This document shows, piece by piece, positions 15,641 through 23,768 of a stretch of 42,195 nt of DNA (the stretch's first letter is position 1; every line of letters begins with the position of its first letter). Source of the stretch: Candidatus Woesearchaeota archaeon (GTDB taxonomy: Archaea; Nanobdellota; Nanobdellia; Woesearchaeales; UBA11576); the NCBI GenBank assembly GCA_027083015.1, contig JALWQS010000136.1, forward strand, positions 1 to 42,195, in the 5' to 3' direction. The position numbers and the translations under genes are program-made. The notes beneath the pieces are model-generated. The model did not search any database, had not been told where the DNA came from, and saw only the letters and a list, made by a program, of their open reading frames with translations.

Positions 15641-18600
15641 CTTACTTTTACTAAACAATCTTCTGTAGCCAAATTCTTAAATTTGATTGTAAAAACTGTA
15701 CCAAGATTTTGAATTGTTTTTAAAGAATCAGCTCTAATATTATTGTCATTCACTAATAATGTAACTTTTTCTTTACACTCTTCTCCCCCGTCTATGTCTT
15801 TTACTATTAATTGGAATGTTCTTTCTGCTTGGGAGTTTTGTGTTATGGTAAATAATCTGTCAAAAATATCTGATGTTTCCTGAATTATTTCATCATAAGA
15901 GGCCACGCAAGTCTTTATGGTTGCAGGAAAGGTTGTTATTGTTGCCCTTGCCTCTGTTGCCCCTACAGGCAGACAATCGCATGTATTGTCTGACTTACAT
16001 TCTACTCCGTCATCACTGTTTGAGCTTGGGTCTAGGAATTGTTTGCATTGGCTTTTTTGATTGCAGCATAGTTTTCCTTCTTTGTTCAGGTAATTGTTCC
16101 ACTCATTGTTTCTTAAGAAAGCATAATTTGAGCTTATGCAGTCGTTGTCGTAACATCCTGTTTCTCCGTCGCAGTCATTATCTATTTCTTCATTACCGTA
16201 ATAATCGTCGCATACTTCTTTTCCGTATCTTCCTGCGTTGTTGGAATAGGGTGCTTTTGGGTTTAGACCTTCTATGTTGTATGGGAATCCTCCTTCTCCT
16301 GCATCGTCTCCGCAGCATTTTCCGTTTGTCCATTCTCCTCCCATGAGCTGGCTGGATCTGCACGCTTCACATAGTTTTTCTGCTGAGTCTGGATCTGAAT
16401 TTTTCTGTCCTGAACATTCTCCGCTTGCTTTTTTGCATGTCCAGTTTCTTGAGTATAAGTGTTTATCTTCAACAGCGTCTGTACAGTAGGGGTCGCTTCC
16501 TAGTATTGCTTGGCTTAGTCCGTTGTATTGGTAGCAGTCTTTTGCATTGCCCAATGGTTTTGTGCATTCTCCTGCTTCACAGGTTGCTCCTTGGAGTAGG
16601 TATCTTCCTTCTTCCTTGCTGAAATCGTATTTGTTTGGGTCGTCTGAACATGCTGGTGCTGCGTTGCATGTTCCGTTGGCTTCTGTTCCGTCTTCTCTTG
16701 TGATGTTGAATGTGTGTTCGTAGGTGTCGTCTGTGTATTTGTAGCAGTCAAATGCTGTTCTTCCCAGGTTTCCTTTGTATTGGTGGCATTTTCCTTCTAC
16801 GCATTTTCCTGGTGGTGTGTATCCTTTGTCTGTTTCGCAGTCTGAGTCGTCGTTGCAGGGTCCTCCTATTGTTATTTCTTGCGGTGTTTTTAGTGCTGGG
16901 TTTGGTCCTTGGCAGGTTTCTATTTCTCCTGTTTTTTTGTCGTCGCATCCTTTGACTGATGTTATTGTCATGTCTGCTGGTCCGTTGCATATGTTTCCTC
17001 TTGTTCCTGAGCAGTGTCTTGAGAATGTTTCTTCTATTATGTCGTTGAAGTATGTTTGCCAGGGGTTTCCTTGTGGTATTCTTGTTTCTCCCATGATTTC
17101 TGCTCCTGTCATTTCTGGGTCGTAATCTTTGATCTGCATTCCGTAGATGGATCCTATTTTTGGTGTTCCTCCGTAGCATATCTTGCTTGGTTTTTCGTAT
17201 GTTCCGTAGGGTTCTTTTTGTATTGCTGCTGTTTGTTTTATCGTGTAGTTTCCTTCTGTTGCGAAGCTTAGTGTTATTCTTTGGTCTGTTATGTCATAGC
17301 TTGTCAGTCCTAACCCGTTCAGTATTACTGCTCTCCGTACAGGATCTGTTGTTAAAGAAAATGGCAGTTCTCCTAATAGGTTTCCGTCTTTGTATATCTC
17401 TATCTTTTCCATCTCATCATTTTCTGTGTCCATAAGGTTTACTTTGTATCGGAAGTAGATGCTTGTTTGTTCTCCTGTTGGCACGTCTTTCGGCACTTCG
17501 AACTTGTCTTCCCATTCTTGTCCTGGTGAGCAGCATAGGTGTGATGATAGCCAGGGGTCTGTCTTGTTGTATGGCCACATGTATTTTGCCAGTGGGTTTT
17601 CGTTGTTCGTGTATGGTAGGCATTGGTATACTGTTACGTTCATCCTGGCTGGTGGTACGTTTACTGCTCTTGCTGAGAGGTTTATCCAGTGTACGCATGG
17701 TATTCCGTTGCAGTTTGCTTTTGTGAAGTTGTACTTGTCTATGTATGCTATGTGTCTTGCCATGTCTGGTGGTTGTTGTGGTAGTGTCAGTACTGCCAGT
17801 ATGTCTGTGAGTATGTATTCAAACGGTTCTTTGTCGTCGCTTATTGAGTAGCCGTTCATTGGTGTGTATCTTGGTTCTGTGCTTCCTGAGGCGTCTATCC
17901 TGTAGTAGTCTTCTTTTGATGCGTAGTAGTACGGTATTTGTTTGCTGTAGGGGTTTGTTCCGTTGATTCTTAGTTGTGGGTAGTCAAGTACCAGTATCCT
18001 TACTTTTTGGTAGTCGCATAGTCCTCCTTCGTCGCACACCCATACTGTTACGTTGTGCGGTCCTATGTCATCGTGTGTTGTGTTGTATGTTGCGTTTCTT
18101 CTTGTTGTTTTGTACGCGTCTGATGTTGTCCATTTTCTTGGCATCTCTTCTGCAGGGTTTTTTTGTTCTATGGATCTTGGGAATCTGAAGTATCTTGATG
18201 GGTGTGTCGGTTCTTTTCTTGAGCAGCTTGTGTCTTCTTTGTTGTGTTCATAATCGTATTTTTCGTCGCATGTCGCTTTCCATCCTGTATAGTAGTATGT
18301 TAGGTTGTCTTCGTCTGGGTCATAGATGTGTTTTTTCTGGAATTCTGGCCTGTCGTCTATCTTGTCTGTGTATGGGTTCGGGTCTATTGTTATTGTGGAG
18401 TTTTCCATGACTACGATGTCGTAGTCTGACCAGTTGACGTCGTCCAGTCCTCCTATCCTGTCTAGTGTTGGGTACCTGTTTTCTCTTACGAACTGGTAGA
18501 CGTAGTTTTCTCCGTTCATCACGCTTGCTGAGTCTTCTATTGTTATCAGGTCGTCCCATAGGCCTATGGCTTTTAGGGGTGTTTTTACGCTTATTTTCAT

Positions 18601-19533
18601 CGCTGGGTCCCAGTGCGAGAATAGTTTATAGTCTTTTGACATGTTGAAGTCCAGTACGTAATCGTCGTACATTGACATGAATGTCGCTAGTTCTACTATC
18701 TTCTTCAGTCTTACTGGTATTCTTTTGTGGAAGTCTGCTACTCTCATCACTGGTTGTCTTCCTCCTACTTCTATCTTTACTGGTATGTAGGCGTCTACCC
18801 ATATGTCTGTCAGTCCTAGTCTTACTGATACGTTCACTTCTCCTGTTGGTGTGACGTTGTATCCTGTTTCTTCTCTTATTGCTGTCCAGTTTGTGCAGTT
18901 TGGTATCTTGTTGGCTACGTATTGTTCTAGTTGCCATTGTGTTGATAGTGTGTCTGTGTATGAGTTGGCCAGGCAGATTACTGTTTGTATTCCTTTTGCT
19001 TTTCCGAACAGATATGGGCTGTTTGGTCCGTTGGTGTCGCATAGTTTTCTTAGTTTTACTTCTCCGAATCTTCCCCAGGTTGCGAAGTCTAGTTCTGGTA
19101 CTTGTTTGCTTCTTCCTGTTCCTCCCGGGTATCCTGGCGGATATGGGTATATCGTGTTGTTGTCTAATGGGGGTAGTGTTTCTCCGTATGATACTTTTAT
19201 CGTCTTGTATGGTGGTCTGTATTGTAGTTGCATGTACTTGTTGGGGTTTGGTGCTGGTCCTCCTTCGTAGTTGTAGATGTTTCCTCCTTGTTGTCCTAGG
19301 TAGATCAGTCCTTCTTCTGCGTTTTTTTCCATGCATTGTCCTACGTAGTAGGGTATTGATCCTGATTTAAGAAGGTCTGTGATGAGTTTTTCTGTCGGCG
19401 CTTCTAGTGTTGCTGTTCTTAACCTGTTGTTTGCCCAGTATATCATCACGAATACTGCTACCATGAGAATTCCTAATAGCATGAACATGGTTATTTGCGC
19501 TTTTTTTGACCTCTTTTTTTTGTTTTTTGTCAT
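15631..19533 (-). CDS. giant prepilin-like surface protein with PKD-like and MopE-like segments
   Basis: The 1300-residue protein has a class III (archaellin/pilin) type N-terminus: basic KNKKKRSKKAQ, then ITMFMLLGILMVAVFVMIYW. Prepilin peptidase could cut near residue 12-13, leaving a hydrophobic helix that could pack into a filament or stay in the membrane. The ectodomain has many N-x-S/T sites, PKD-like beta regions (about 400-600), a Cys-rich half (about 850-1200) and one MopE-type motif (NDCDGETGCYDNDC near 1120). The ATG overlaps the stop of the upstream regulator gene (ATGA at 19530-19533), so the two are cotranscribed. Its size is far beyond normal pilins, which suggests an adhesin or pilus-tip protein. 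The start is secure; the domain calls are tentative. Confidence 0.8.
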   Translation of the reverse strand: MTKNKKKRSKKAQITMFMLLGILMVAVFVMIYWANNRLRTATLEAPTEKLITDLLKSGSIPYYVGQCMEKNAEEGLIYLGQQGGNIYNYEGGPAPNPNKYMQLQYRPPYKTIKVSYGETLPPLDNNTIYPYPPGYPGGTGRSKQVPELDFATWGRFGEVKLRKLCDTNGPNSPYLFGKAKGIQTVICLANSYTDTLSTQWQLEQYVANKIPNCTNWTAIREETGYNVTPTGEVNVSVRLGLTDIWVDAYIPVKIEVGGRQPVMRVADFHKRIPVRLKKIVELATFMSMYDDYVLDFNMSKDYKLFSHWDPAMKISVKTPLKAIGLWDDLITIEDSASVMNGENYVYQFVRENRYPTLDRIGGLDDVNWSDYDIVVMENSTITIDPNPYTDKIDDRPEFQKKHIYDPDEDNLTYYYTGWKATCDEKYDYEHNKEDTSCSRKEPTHPSRYFRFPRSIEQKNPAEEMPRKWTTSDAYKTTRRNATYNTTHDDIGPHNVTVWVCDEGGLCDYQKVRILVLDYPQLRINGTNPYSKQIPYYYASKEDYYRIDASGSTEPRYTPMNGYSISDDKEPFEYILTDILAVLTLPQQPPDMARHIAYIDKYNFTKANCNGIPCVHWINLSARAVNVPPARMNVTVYQCLPYTNNENPLAKYMWPYNKTDPWLSSHLCCSPGQEWEDKFEVPKDVPTGEQTSIYFRYKVNLMDTENDEMEKIEIYKDGNLLGELPFSLTTDPVRRAVILNGLGLTSYDITDQRITLSFATEGNYTIKQTAAIQKEPYGTYEKPSKICYGGTPKIGSIYGMQIKDYDPEMTGAEIMGETRIPQGNPWQTYFNDIIEETFSRHCSGTRGNICNGPADMTITSVKGCDDKKTGEIETCQGPNPALKTPQEITIGGPCNDDSDCETDKGYTPPGKCVEGKCHQYKGNLGRTAFDCYKYTDDTYEHTFNITREDGTEANGTCNAAPACSDDPNKYDFSKEEGRYLLQGATCEAGECTKPLGNAKDCYQYNGLSQAILGSDPYCTDAVEDKHLYSRNWTCKKASGECSGQKNSDPDSAEKLCEACRSSQLMGGEWTNGKCCGDDAGEGGFPYNIEGLNPKAPYSNNAGRYGKEVCDDYYGNEEIDNDCDGETGCYDNDCISSNYAFLRNNEWNNYLNKEGKLCCNQKSQCKQFLDPSSNSDDGVECKSDNTCDCLPVGATEARATITTFPATIKTCVASYDEIIQETSDIFDRLFTITQNSQAERTFQLIVKDIDGGEECKEKVTLLVNDNNIRADSLKTIQNLGTVFTIKFKNLATEDCLVKVRIT

Positions 19534-19967
19534 GTTCTCTTTTTTAGTGTGTAGTATTGTGTTTGGTTGTTTAGTGGTGTTCCTTGTATCTTTTTCAGTT
19601 CTTTTATCTTTTCGTTATTTAGGTTTTTTATTGCTTTTATTCCTTTCTTTGTTTTTATCACGAATATCGTTCCTTCTAGTATCAGCTTGTCGGTCTTCTC
19701 TTTTTCTTTCTTGTTCAGTCTGTTGTATTCTTCCATGGCGAACAGTGGGAATATCTCTTCTTCTTTTCTTACTTTGAATTTTCTCAGGTTTGCTTCTTTT
19801 TCTTCTGTAAGTATCTTTTCTTTTGTCATCTTGTTGATGTGTCTTGTTAGTGGTCCTGCGCTTATGTTTAGGGCTCTTGCTATTCCTCTCAGGTGCATTG
19901 CTGTGTTTTTGTTGTTGTAGAATAAGTTCAGTATCTTGTATTCGTTTTCTCTGAATATTGTTCTCAT
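19530..19967 (-). CDS. winged-helix transcriptional regulator
   Basis: About 145 residues. Residues about 5-75 form a winged helix-turn-helix (KILNLFYNNK ... LRGIARALNISAGPLTRHI ... ILTEEK) of the MarR/ArsR type seen in archaea, with a Lys/Glu-rich C-terminal half. The ATG at 19967 was chosen over the upstream in-frame ATG at 19988 because the TATA box at 19997-20008 predicts a transcription start near 19976, after the upstream ATG. Its stop overlaps the start of the giant prepilin-like gene, so it probably regulates that gene or its own operon. The exact family and ligand are unknown. Confidence 0.75.
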   Translation of the reverse strand: MRTIFRENEYKILNLFYNNKNTAMHLRGIARALNISAGPLTRHINKMTKEKILTEEKEANLRKFKVRKEEEIFPLFAMEEYNRLNKKEKEKTDKLILEGTIFVIKTKKGIKAIKNLNNEKIKELKKIQGTPLNNQTQYYTLKKRT

Positions 19968-19996
19968 TGTTGAAACGATTGTTTTCATTATTAGAA

Positions 19997-20008
19997 CATT
20001 TATAAATG
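19997..20008 (-). promoter_or_regulatory. palindromic TATA box of the regulator operon
   Basis: CATTTATAAATG is a perfect 12-base palindrome containing a TATA box. A BRE-like CAGAAACGAC lies upstream on the minus strand. The symmetry would also suit an operator for the dimeric winged-helix protein encoded just downstream; autoregulation is inferred. Confidence 0.55.
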
Positions 20009-20062
20009 TGTCGTTTCTGATGGCCTTTGTGCTTTTATCGTTAGAATTTTATTTGGAAGCAG

Positions 20063-20779
20063 TCAGCATTCTTTAGTAAGTTTTACTCTTAGCATCTCTG
20101 TGTATCCCATGACTACTTCTTTTGTCCCTTTGCTTATGTTCCTGTATTTTTCTACCTGTTCTTCCTTGACTACATCTTCGCACACTTCTTTGGTCGTTGG
20201 TAGCAGGGTGTTTTTTGGCATTCCTGTTTTTTCTGTATTGTTTGTGAAGTCTGCTCCTATATCGACTAATGGGTCGTATTGCGTGTCTTTCATCAATGGT
20301 ACGATCCTTGATGAGTGAGGTTCTACCAGTAGTTTCATTGGGTTTTTGCTTCTTTTGACTTCTGTTCCGTTATAATAGTCTATCTTATCCAGATATACCA
20401 TCTTTAGTTCGTCATAACCGTTATACACGGTCATCTCTCTTCTTATCCAGTTTGTTTTTCCTTCCACTAATGGCGTGTCAAGCCATTCTTTTGGTCCTAG
20501 TTTTATGAGGAATTTTCCCCATGGTATCTCTATCTCTTCGTTTTTTTCTGGATTGATGGTTTCTGTATGGCATTTCTTTTCTGTTCTTTTTTCTGTCACT
20601 GTGTATGCTTGTGTTTCTATTCTTGGCGCTACCTGTTTTATCTCTTTTAGAACTGTGGATTTTTCTTTGTTTATTGTACATTTGCCGCATCCTGTGAGGG
20701 TTAGTGATACTATCAGAAGCGCTATAAATACCAAGAACAGCCTGGATACTGTCAGAATTCTTTCTTGTCTAACCCCCAT
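20063..20779 (-). CDS. predicted lipoprotein
   Basis: The 238-residue protein has an N-terminal hydrophobic stretch (about 12-30) and a lipobox (SLTLTGC, Cys at about 31). The mature part is mostly charged, with beta-like segments and three further Cys residues (KKCHTET, KEVCEDV and the terminal KEC) that may form disulfides. No known domain was recognised. It overlaps the 3' end of the upstream deacetylase gene by 11 bases, so the two are probably one transcript and may act together at the cell surface. The first ATG is used; no strong ribosome site is visible, as expected for coupled translation. Confidence 0.75.
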   Translation of the reverse strand: MGVRQERILTVSRLFLVFIALLIVSLTLTGCGKCTINKEKSTVLKEIKQVAPRIETQAYTVTEKRTEKKCHTETINPEKNEEIEIPWGKFLIKLGPKEWLDTPLVEGKTNWIRREMTVYNGYDELKMVYLDKIDYYNGTEVKRSKNPMKLLVEPHSSRIVPLMKDTQYDPLVDIGADFTNNTEKTGMPKNTLLPTTKEVCEDVVKEEQVEKYRNISKGTKEVVMGYTEMLRVKLTKEC

Positions 20780-21530
20780 GTTTCCTTATTAGCTCTGCGT
20801 GGCTTATAAAAGTTACGTTTCGCTTTTTTAAGTCTTTTATAAACTGTTGGAATCGTTCCTTTTCTTTTACTATATGGTGCGGGTGGAATACGTAGCTTTC
20901 TGTTTTTCCTTCTTTGTTCCTTAGTATTGAGAAGTATAGTGTTGGCATCTTTAGGTAATAGGTCCATATTACGTCTTCTACTGGTATTCCCATCACGCTT
21001 GATACTGGTATTTCTCCTATCTTCATGTTCTTGACTGATGGGTAGAATAGCCCTAGTCCTGAGATTATTGATGCGTCATATTGGTATCCTTCTTCTTCCA
21101 GTATCTTCAGGCTTTCTTTGTCTATCCTGTGCCATGGTGCTCTGAATCCTTTTACTTTTTGTCCTGTTTCCTTCTTTATGATCCTTGTGCATCTGCTTAT
21201 CTCTTCTCTCTTTGTTTTTTCATCTATTTTCGTCAGTTTTTTGTGGCTGTAGGTATGGCATCCTATCTCAAACCTTTTCAGTTCTTGTATCACGTCTGGA
21301 TATTCTTCTGCGTATTGTCCGGTCACGAAGAATGTCGCGTTTATCTTTTCCTCATCAAGTATCTTGACGATCTCCAGCACGCATCTTTCATCTACTGGTT
21401 CTGTGTCAAAGCTTAGAAGTATTGTTCGTTCTTTTGGTGGTTGTTTGTTCAGCGCTACCAGTAGCATGCTTGTTAGTAGTATGATGAATATTAGTCCTAT
21501 GATGTTGTGTTTTGTCATCTGTTGCATCAT
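20769..21530 (-). CDS. membrane-anchored NodB-type polysaccharide deacetylase
   Basis: The 253-residue protein has one N-terminal transmembrane helix (about 9-27) and a NodB-homology catalytic domain outside. Motifs in order: FDTEP (Asp42, Glu44), HTYSH (His92, His96, metal ligands) and RAPWH (Arg130-His134); a late HPHH could supply the final His. The family removes N- or O-acetyl groups from chitin, peptidoglycan or exopolysaccharide using a divalent metal. The metal pattern looks complete, with FDxE in place of the more common FDDG. GAGGA lies 3 bases before the ATG at 21530; 21527 is an equally possible start. The next gene, overlapping by 11 bases, is a lipoprotein. Confidence 0.85.
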   Translation of the reverse strand: MMQQMTKHNIIGLIFIILLTSMLLVALNKQPPKERTILLSFDTEPVDERCVLEIVKILDEEKINATFFVTGQYAEEYPDVIQELKRFEIGCHTYSHKKLTKIDEKTKREEISRCTRIIKKETGQKVKGFRAPWHRIDKESLKILEEEGYQYDASIISGLGLFYPSVKNMKIGEIPVSSVMGIPVEDVIWTYYLKMPTLYFSILRNKEGKTESYVFHPHHIVKEKERFQQFIKDLKKRNVTFISHAELIRKHGG

Positions 21531-21575
21531 AGGTCCTCTGTTATTGTTTTGTTCTGAATCTTATTCCGTCATCTT

Positions 21576-22592
21576 TTATTCTGTCTGTTCTGCTGACTGT
21601 TCTTTTAGTCTTGCTATCTCTTCTTCTGGGTTTGGGTCTGTGTCCACATCTCTTGCTATGAATTCTAACCTGTCAAACATTGCGTTCTTCACCACTCTCC
21701 CGGATAGTTTTACCAGTTGCCCTAACAGGTCTAGTTTTACTGTGTCAAACTTATCTGTAAATTCTCTGTATTGCAGTATCTCTTCTCGTGGTTTTCCTAA
21801 TAGCTTTTCTGCTTGGTCTCTGAAGAATACGCATCTTATGGTTTCTGTGGAGTCGTCTAGCACCGCATTTAGTACGTATGAATAGTCTGGTTCTACTGTT
21901 CCGTGGGTGTCGCATACGTATTCTGTCTCTCTTTGTCTTGCTCTTTTTCCGCATTGCGGACATACTTCGAAGAATCTTGGTTCGAACACCTGGACTATCG
22001 TTCCGAAGAGTTCCACATTATTGTCTGTTTCTTTCAGTTCATTCACGCTTTTTCTGACTGCTTTCGCTCCTGCTGACGTTTTTTGTACTTGTCCGATCGT
22101 CTCGCCTGCTGGGTTGATCTCTACTTCTGACCTGTCATTTAGGTGCAATTCCAGCACTCCGTTGTTTTCTCTTACTGTTGCATCCTTGACTCTTATGATA
22201 TCTCCTTCTTTTACTTCTGCTATCTTTTCTGTTGCTCCGTGCCAGCAGGTTACTCTTATCACTCCTGTCTCATCGCCCATCATCAGGCTTTGTACTTTTC
22301 CTTCTCCTCTTGCATTGGTGAATTCTCTTAAGTCCCATTTGTTCTGTACCTTTCCTACTACTTCTACGTTTCTCATGCCTGATATGAGCTTGTCTATCTT
22401 CATCTTTCCTGTGTATTGTTCGAACAGGTTTATTCCCAGCTCATTGGCTACTATGTGTGCTGCTCCGTCTTTGGATATGAGTCCTGATAGTTGTTCCAGT
22501 TTTTGTTTGACTCTTTCTTCTAGCTCTTCTTGTGATAGTTCGCTTTTTTCTTTTAGTGTTTGCATTATTTGTTCGTAGGTTAGTTTGATCAT
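21576..22592 (-). CDS. rpa: RPA-like single-stranded DNA-binding protein
   Basis: The 338-residue protein is predicted to coat single-stranded DNA during replication, repair and recombination. An N-terminal helical part (about 1-70) is followed by an OB fold (about 72-160; VEVVGKVQNKWDLREF ... GVIRVTCW ... IRVKDATV) and a second OB-like region (about 190-310) interrupted by a zinc-finger pattern CPQC ... CDTH near 210-230, as in archaeal RPA41-type subunits. An acidic tail (about 318-338) could bind partner proteins. The ATG has a GGGGTGG ribosome site. RadA is encoded close by on the other strand, which fits a recombination role. Confidence 0.85.
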   Translation of the reverse strand: MIKLTYEQIMQTLKEKSELSQEELEERVKQKLEQLSGLISKDGAAHIVANELGINLFEQYTGKMKIDKLISGMRNVEVVGKVQNKWDLREFTNARGEGKVQSLMMGDETGVIRVTCWHGATEKIAEVKEGDIIRVKDATVRENNGVLELHLNDRSEVEINPAGETIGQVQKTSAGAKAVRKSVNELKETDNNVELFGTIVQVFEPRFFEVCPQCGKRARQRETEYVCDTHGTVEPDYSYVLNAVLDDSTETIRCVFFRDQAEKLLGKPREEILQYREFTDKFDTVKLDLLGQLVKLSGRVVKNAMFDRLEFIARDVDTDPNPEEEIARLKEQSAEQTE

Positions 22593-22624
22593 TTATCCAC
22601 CCCTTGCCTTTTCTTTTTGCCTGC

Positions 22625-22635
22625 CTTTTTATAGA
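22625..22635 (-). promoter_or_regulatory. TATA-box candidate for the RPA gene
   Basis: On the minus strand CTATAAAAAG lies about 38 bases before the ATG at 22592. A transcription start near 22603 would leave a short leader that still includes the ribosome site. Confidence 0.5.
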
Positions 22636-22718
22636 TTTCTGTCTTTCATAATATACTCTTAAAAGCAGCGTTTTTGTTGTTTATAGGGATATCATTATCG
22701 CTAAACTCCTATCACTAA

Positions 22719-22728
22719 TTATTTATAC
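22719..22728 (+). promoter_or_regulatory. TATA-box candidate for the YdjM-like gene
   Basis: TTATTTATAC is centred about 26 bases before the ATG at 22750, the spacing expected for a leaderless archaeal transcript. Confidence 0.5.
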
Positions 22729-22749
22729 CTCTCCTTCTTTTGTGTTTTC

Positions 22750-23202
22750 ATGCTTTTTAAGACTCATGTTGTTTTTGGTTTCCTTGTAGCTTTGTTTGGT
22801 GTTTCTTATTTTCACCCTGACAACCAGATCCTTTTCGCCTTTATAACTGTGTTTGCTTCTGCTCTTCCTGATATTGATCATCCTAATTCTGTTGTTGGCC
22901 GTAAGTTTCGTCCTGTCTCTTTCCTTTTTGAGCATCGTGGTTTCTTTCATTCTTTCTTTGCTATCGCTTTGTTTACTTTCTTGACTTATGGTCTTTCTGG
23001 TTCTGTCCTTTATTCTTCTGCTTTCCTTATCGGTTATGCTTCTCATATACTTGCTGATGCTATTACTGATGCGGGTATCATGCCTTTTCACCCTATTCTT
23101 AAGTTTCGTCTTAAGGGTTTTTTCCGTACTGGAGCGGCTTATGAGTATATCCTCCTGGTTTTTCTTGTCTGTTTTGTCTTGATTAAGGTTTTTTATTTAT
23201 GA
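22750..23202 (+). CDS. YdjM-like membrane-bound metal-dependent hydrolase
   Basis: The 150-residue protein has three or four hydrophobic segments and the conserved His/Asp pattern of the YdjM/DUF457 family: an early His (KTHVVFG), LPDIDHPNS, EHRGFFHS and ASHILADA. The ligands point to a metal site at the membrane surface; the reaction is unknown in archaea. The length is typical of the short members. A TATA box 26 bases upstream and no ribosome site suggest leaderless translation from the ATG at 22750. It is divergent from the RPA gene, with a 157-base shared promoter region. Confidence 0.8.
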   Translation: MLFKTHVVFGFLVALFGVSYFHPDNQILFAFITVFASALPDIDHPNSVVGRKFRPVSFLFEHRGFFHSFFAIALFTFLTYGLSGSVLYSSAFLIGYASHILADAITDAGIMPFHPILKFRLKGFFRTGAAYEYILLVFLVCFVLIKVFYL

Positions 23203-23355
23203 TGCTCTGACCTTTATGCGCATGATCTTTGTATATCTGATCTTTAATTATAGCACTAGACGCCCGCATATCTTTCGGTTAGCCTTAGAATGCTTTTACC
23301 CTCATTTTTGGCCCTTTCTGATTGTCTCACTCCCCACTGGACATGTTGAGATGAG

Positions 23356-23365
23356 CTATTTAAAC
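23356..23365 (+). promoter_or_regulatory. TATA-box candidate for the 23468-radA unit
   Basis: CTATTTAAAC follows a purine stretch (GAGATGAG). Transcription would start near 23390, giving a leader of about 80 bases before the ATG at 23468 that can fold (see 23414-23460). Nothing else recognisable was seen in the 265-base gap 23203-23467. Confidence 0.5.
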
Positions 23366-23413
23366 CTGTGTGGCGTATTATGTTCTGTTGTGTTTGACAG
23401 CTGTCGTGACATG

Positions 23414-23460
23414 ACCTCCGCCCGTTAGGGTTTGAAAAAAGATGGGAATACCAAGGAGGT
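23414..23460 (+). promoter_or_regulatory. leader with ribosome-site-blocking helix candidate
   Basis: ACCTCC at 23414-23419 is exactly complementary to GGAGGT at 23455-23460, the core of the very strong ribosome site AAGGAGGTG of the 23468 gene. A small CCC-GTTA-GGG hairpin lies between them (23421-23430). Pairing would hide the ribosome site, so translation of the small gene, and perhaps radA, could be controlled by protein or RNA binding here. Confidence 0.35.
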
Positions 23461-23467
23461 GTTTTTT

Positions 23468-23743
23468 ATGAAAACAGATGATTTGACTGGTGTTAAGGCT
23501 AATGTGCCTGAAAAAAGGTTTCGTGCTGGCTCTGTTTCGGCTACTATTTGGAAGAATACGCTGGAAAAGGATGGTCGGACCTTTGAGATCCGTTCTATCC
23601 AGTTTGAGCGGTCTTATAAAGATAAGGATAGCGATAAGTGGAAGAGCACTTCTTCTTTGAGGGCTATGGACATCCCTAAAGCTGTGGTTGTCCTCAACAA
23701 GGCTTACGAGTACTTGGTTTTAAACAATCAGGTTGAGGCCTAA
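23468..23743 (+). CDS. small conserved protein upstream of radA
   Basis: About 91 residues from the ATG at 23468, set by AAGGAGGTG 7 bases upstream. The protein has alternating strands and basic/aromatic residues (FRAGSVSATIWKN, IQFERSYKD, KWKSTSSLR) and a C-terminal helix (KAVVVLNKAYEYLVLN). I recall similar short proteins next to recombination genes in this group of archaea, but no named family can be given from the sequence. The strand-helix layout would suit a small single-strand nucleic-acid-binding fold; that is inference. It lies 25 bases before radA in the same direction, so the two are probably one operon. Confidence 0.75.
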   Translation: MKTDDLTGVKANVPEKRFRAGSVSATIWKNTLEKDGRTFEIRSIQFERSYKDKDSDKWKSTSSLRAMDIPKAVVVLNKAYEYLVLNNQVEA

Positions 23744-23768
23744 ACTATTATATATGAGGTGAGTACTG

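Noticed and set aside
23203..23355. tRNA or other RNA gene in the gap before the small radA-linked gene
   Set aside because: No cloverleaf or anticodon-like arm could be drawn; only promoter and leader signals are visible.
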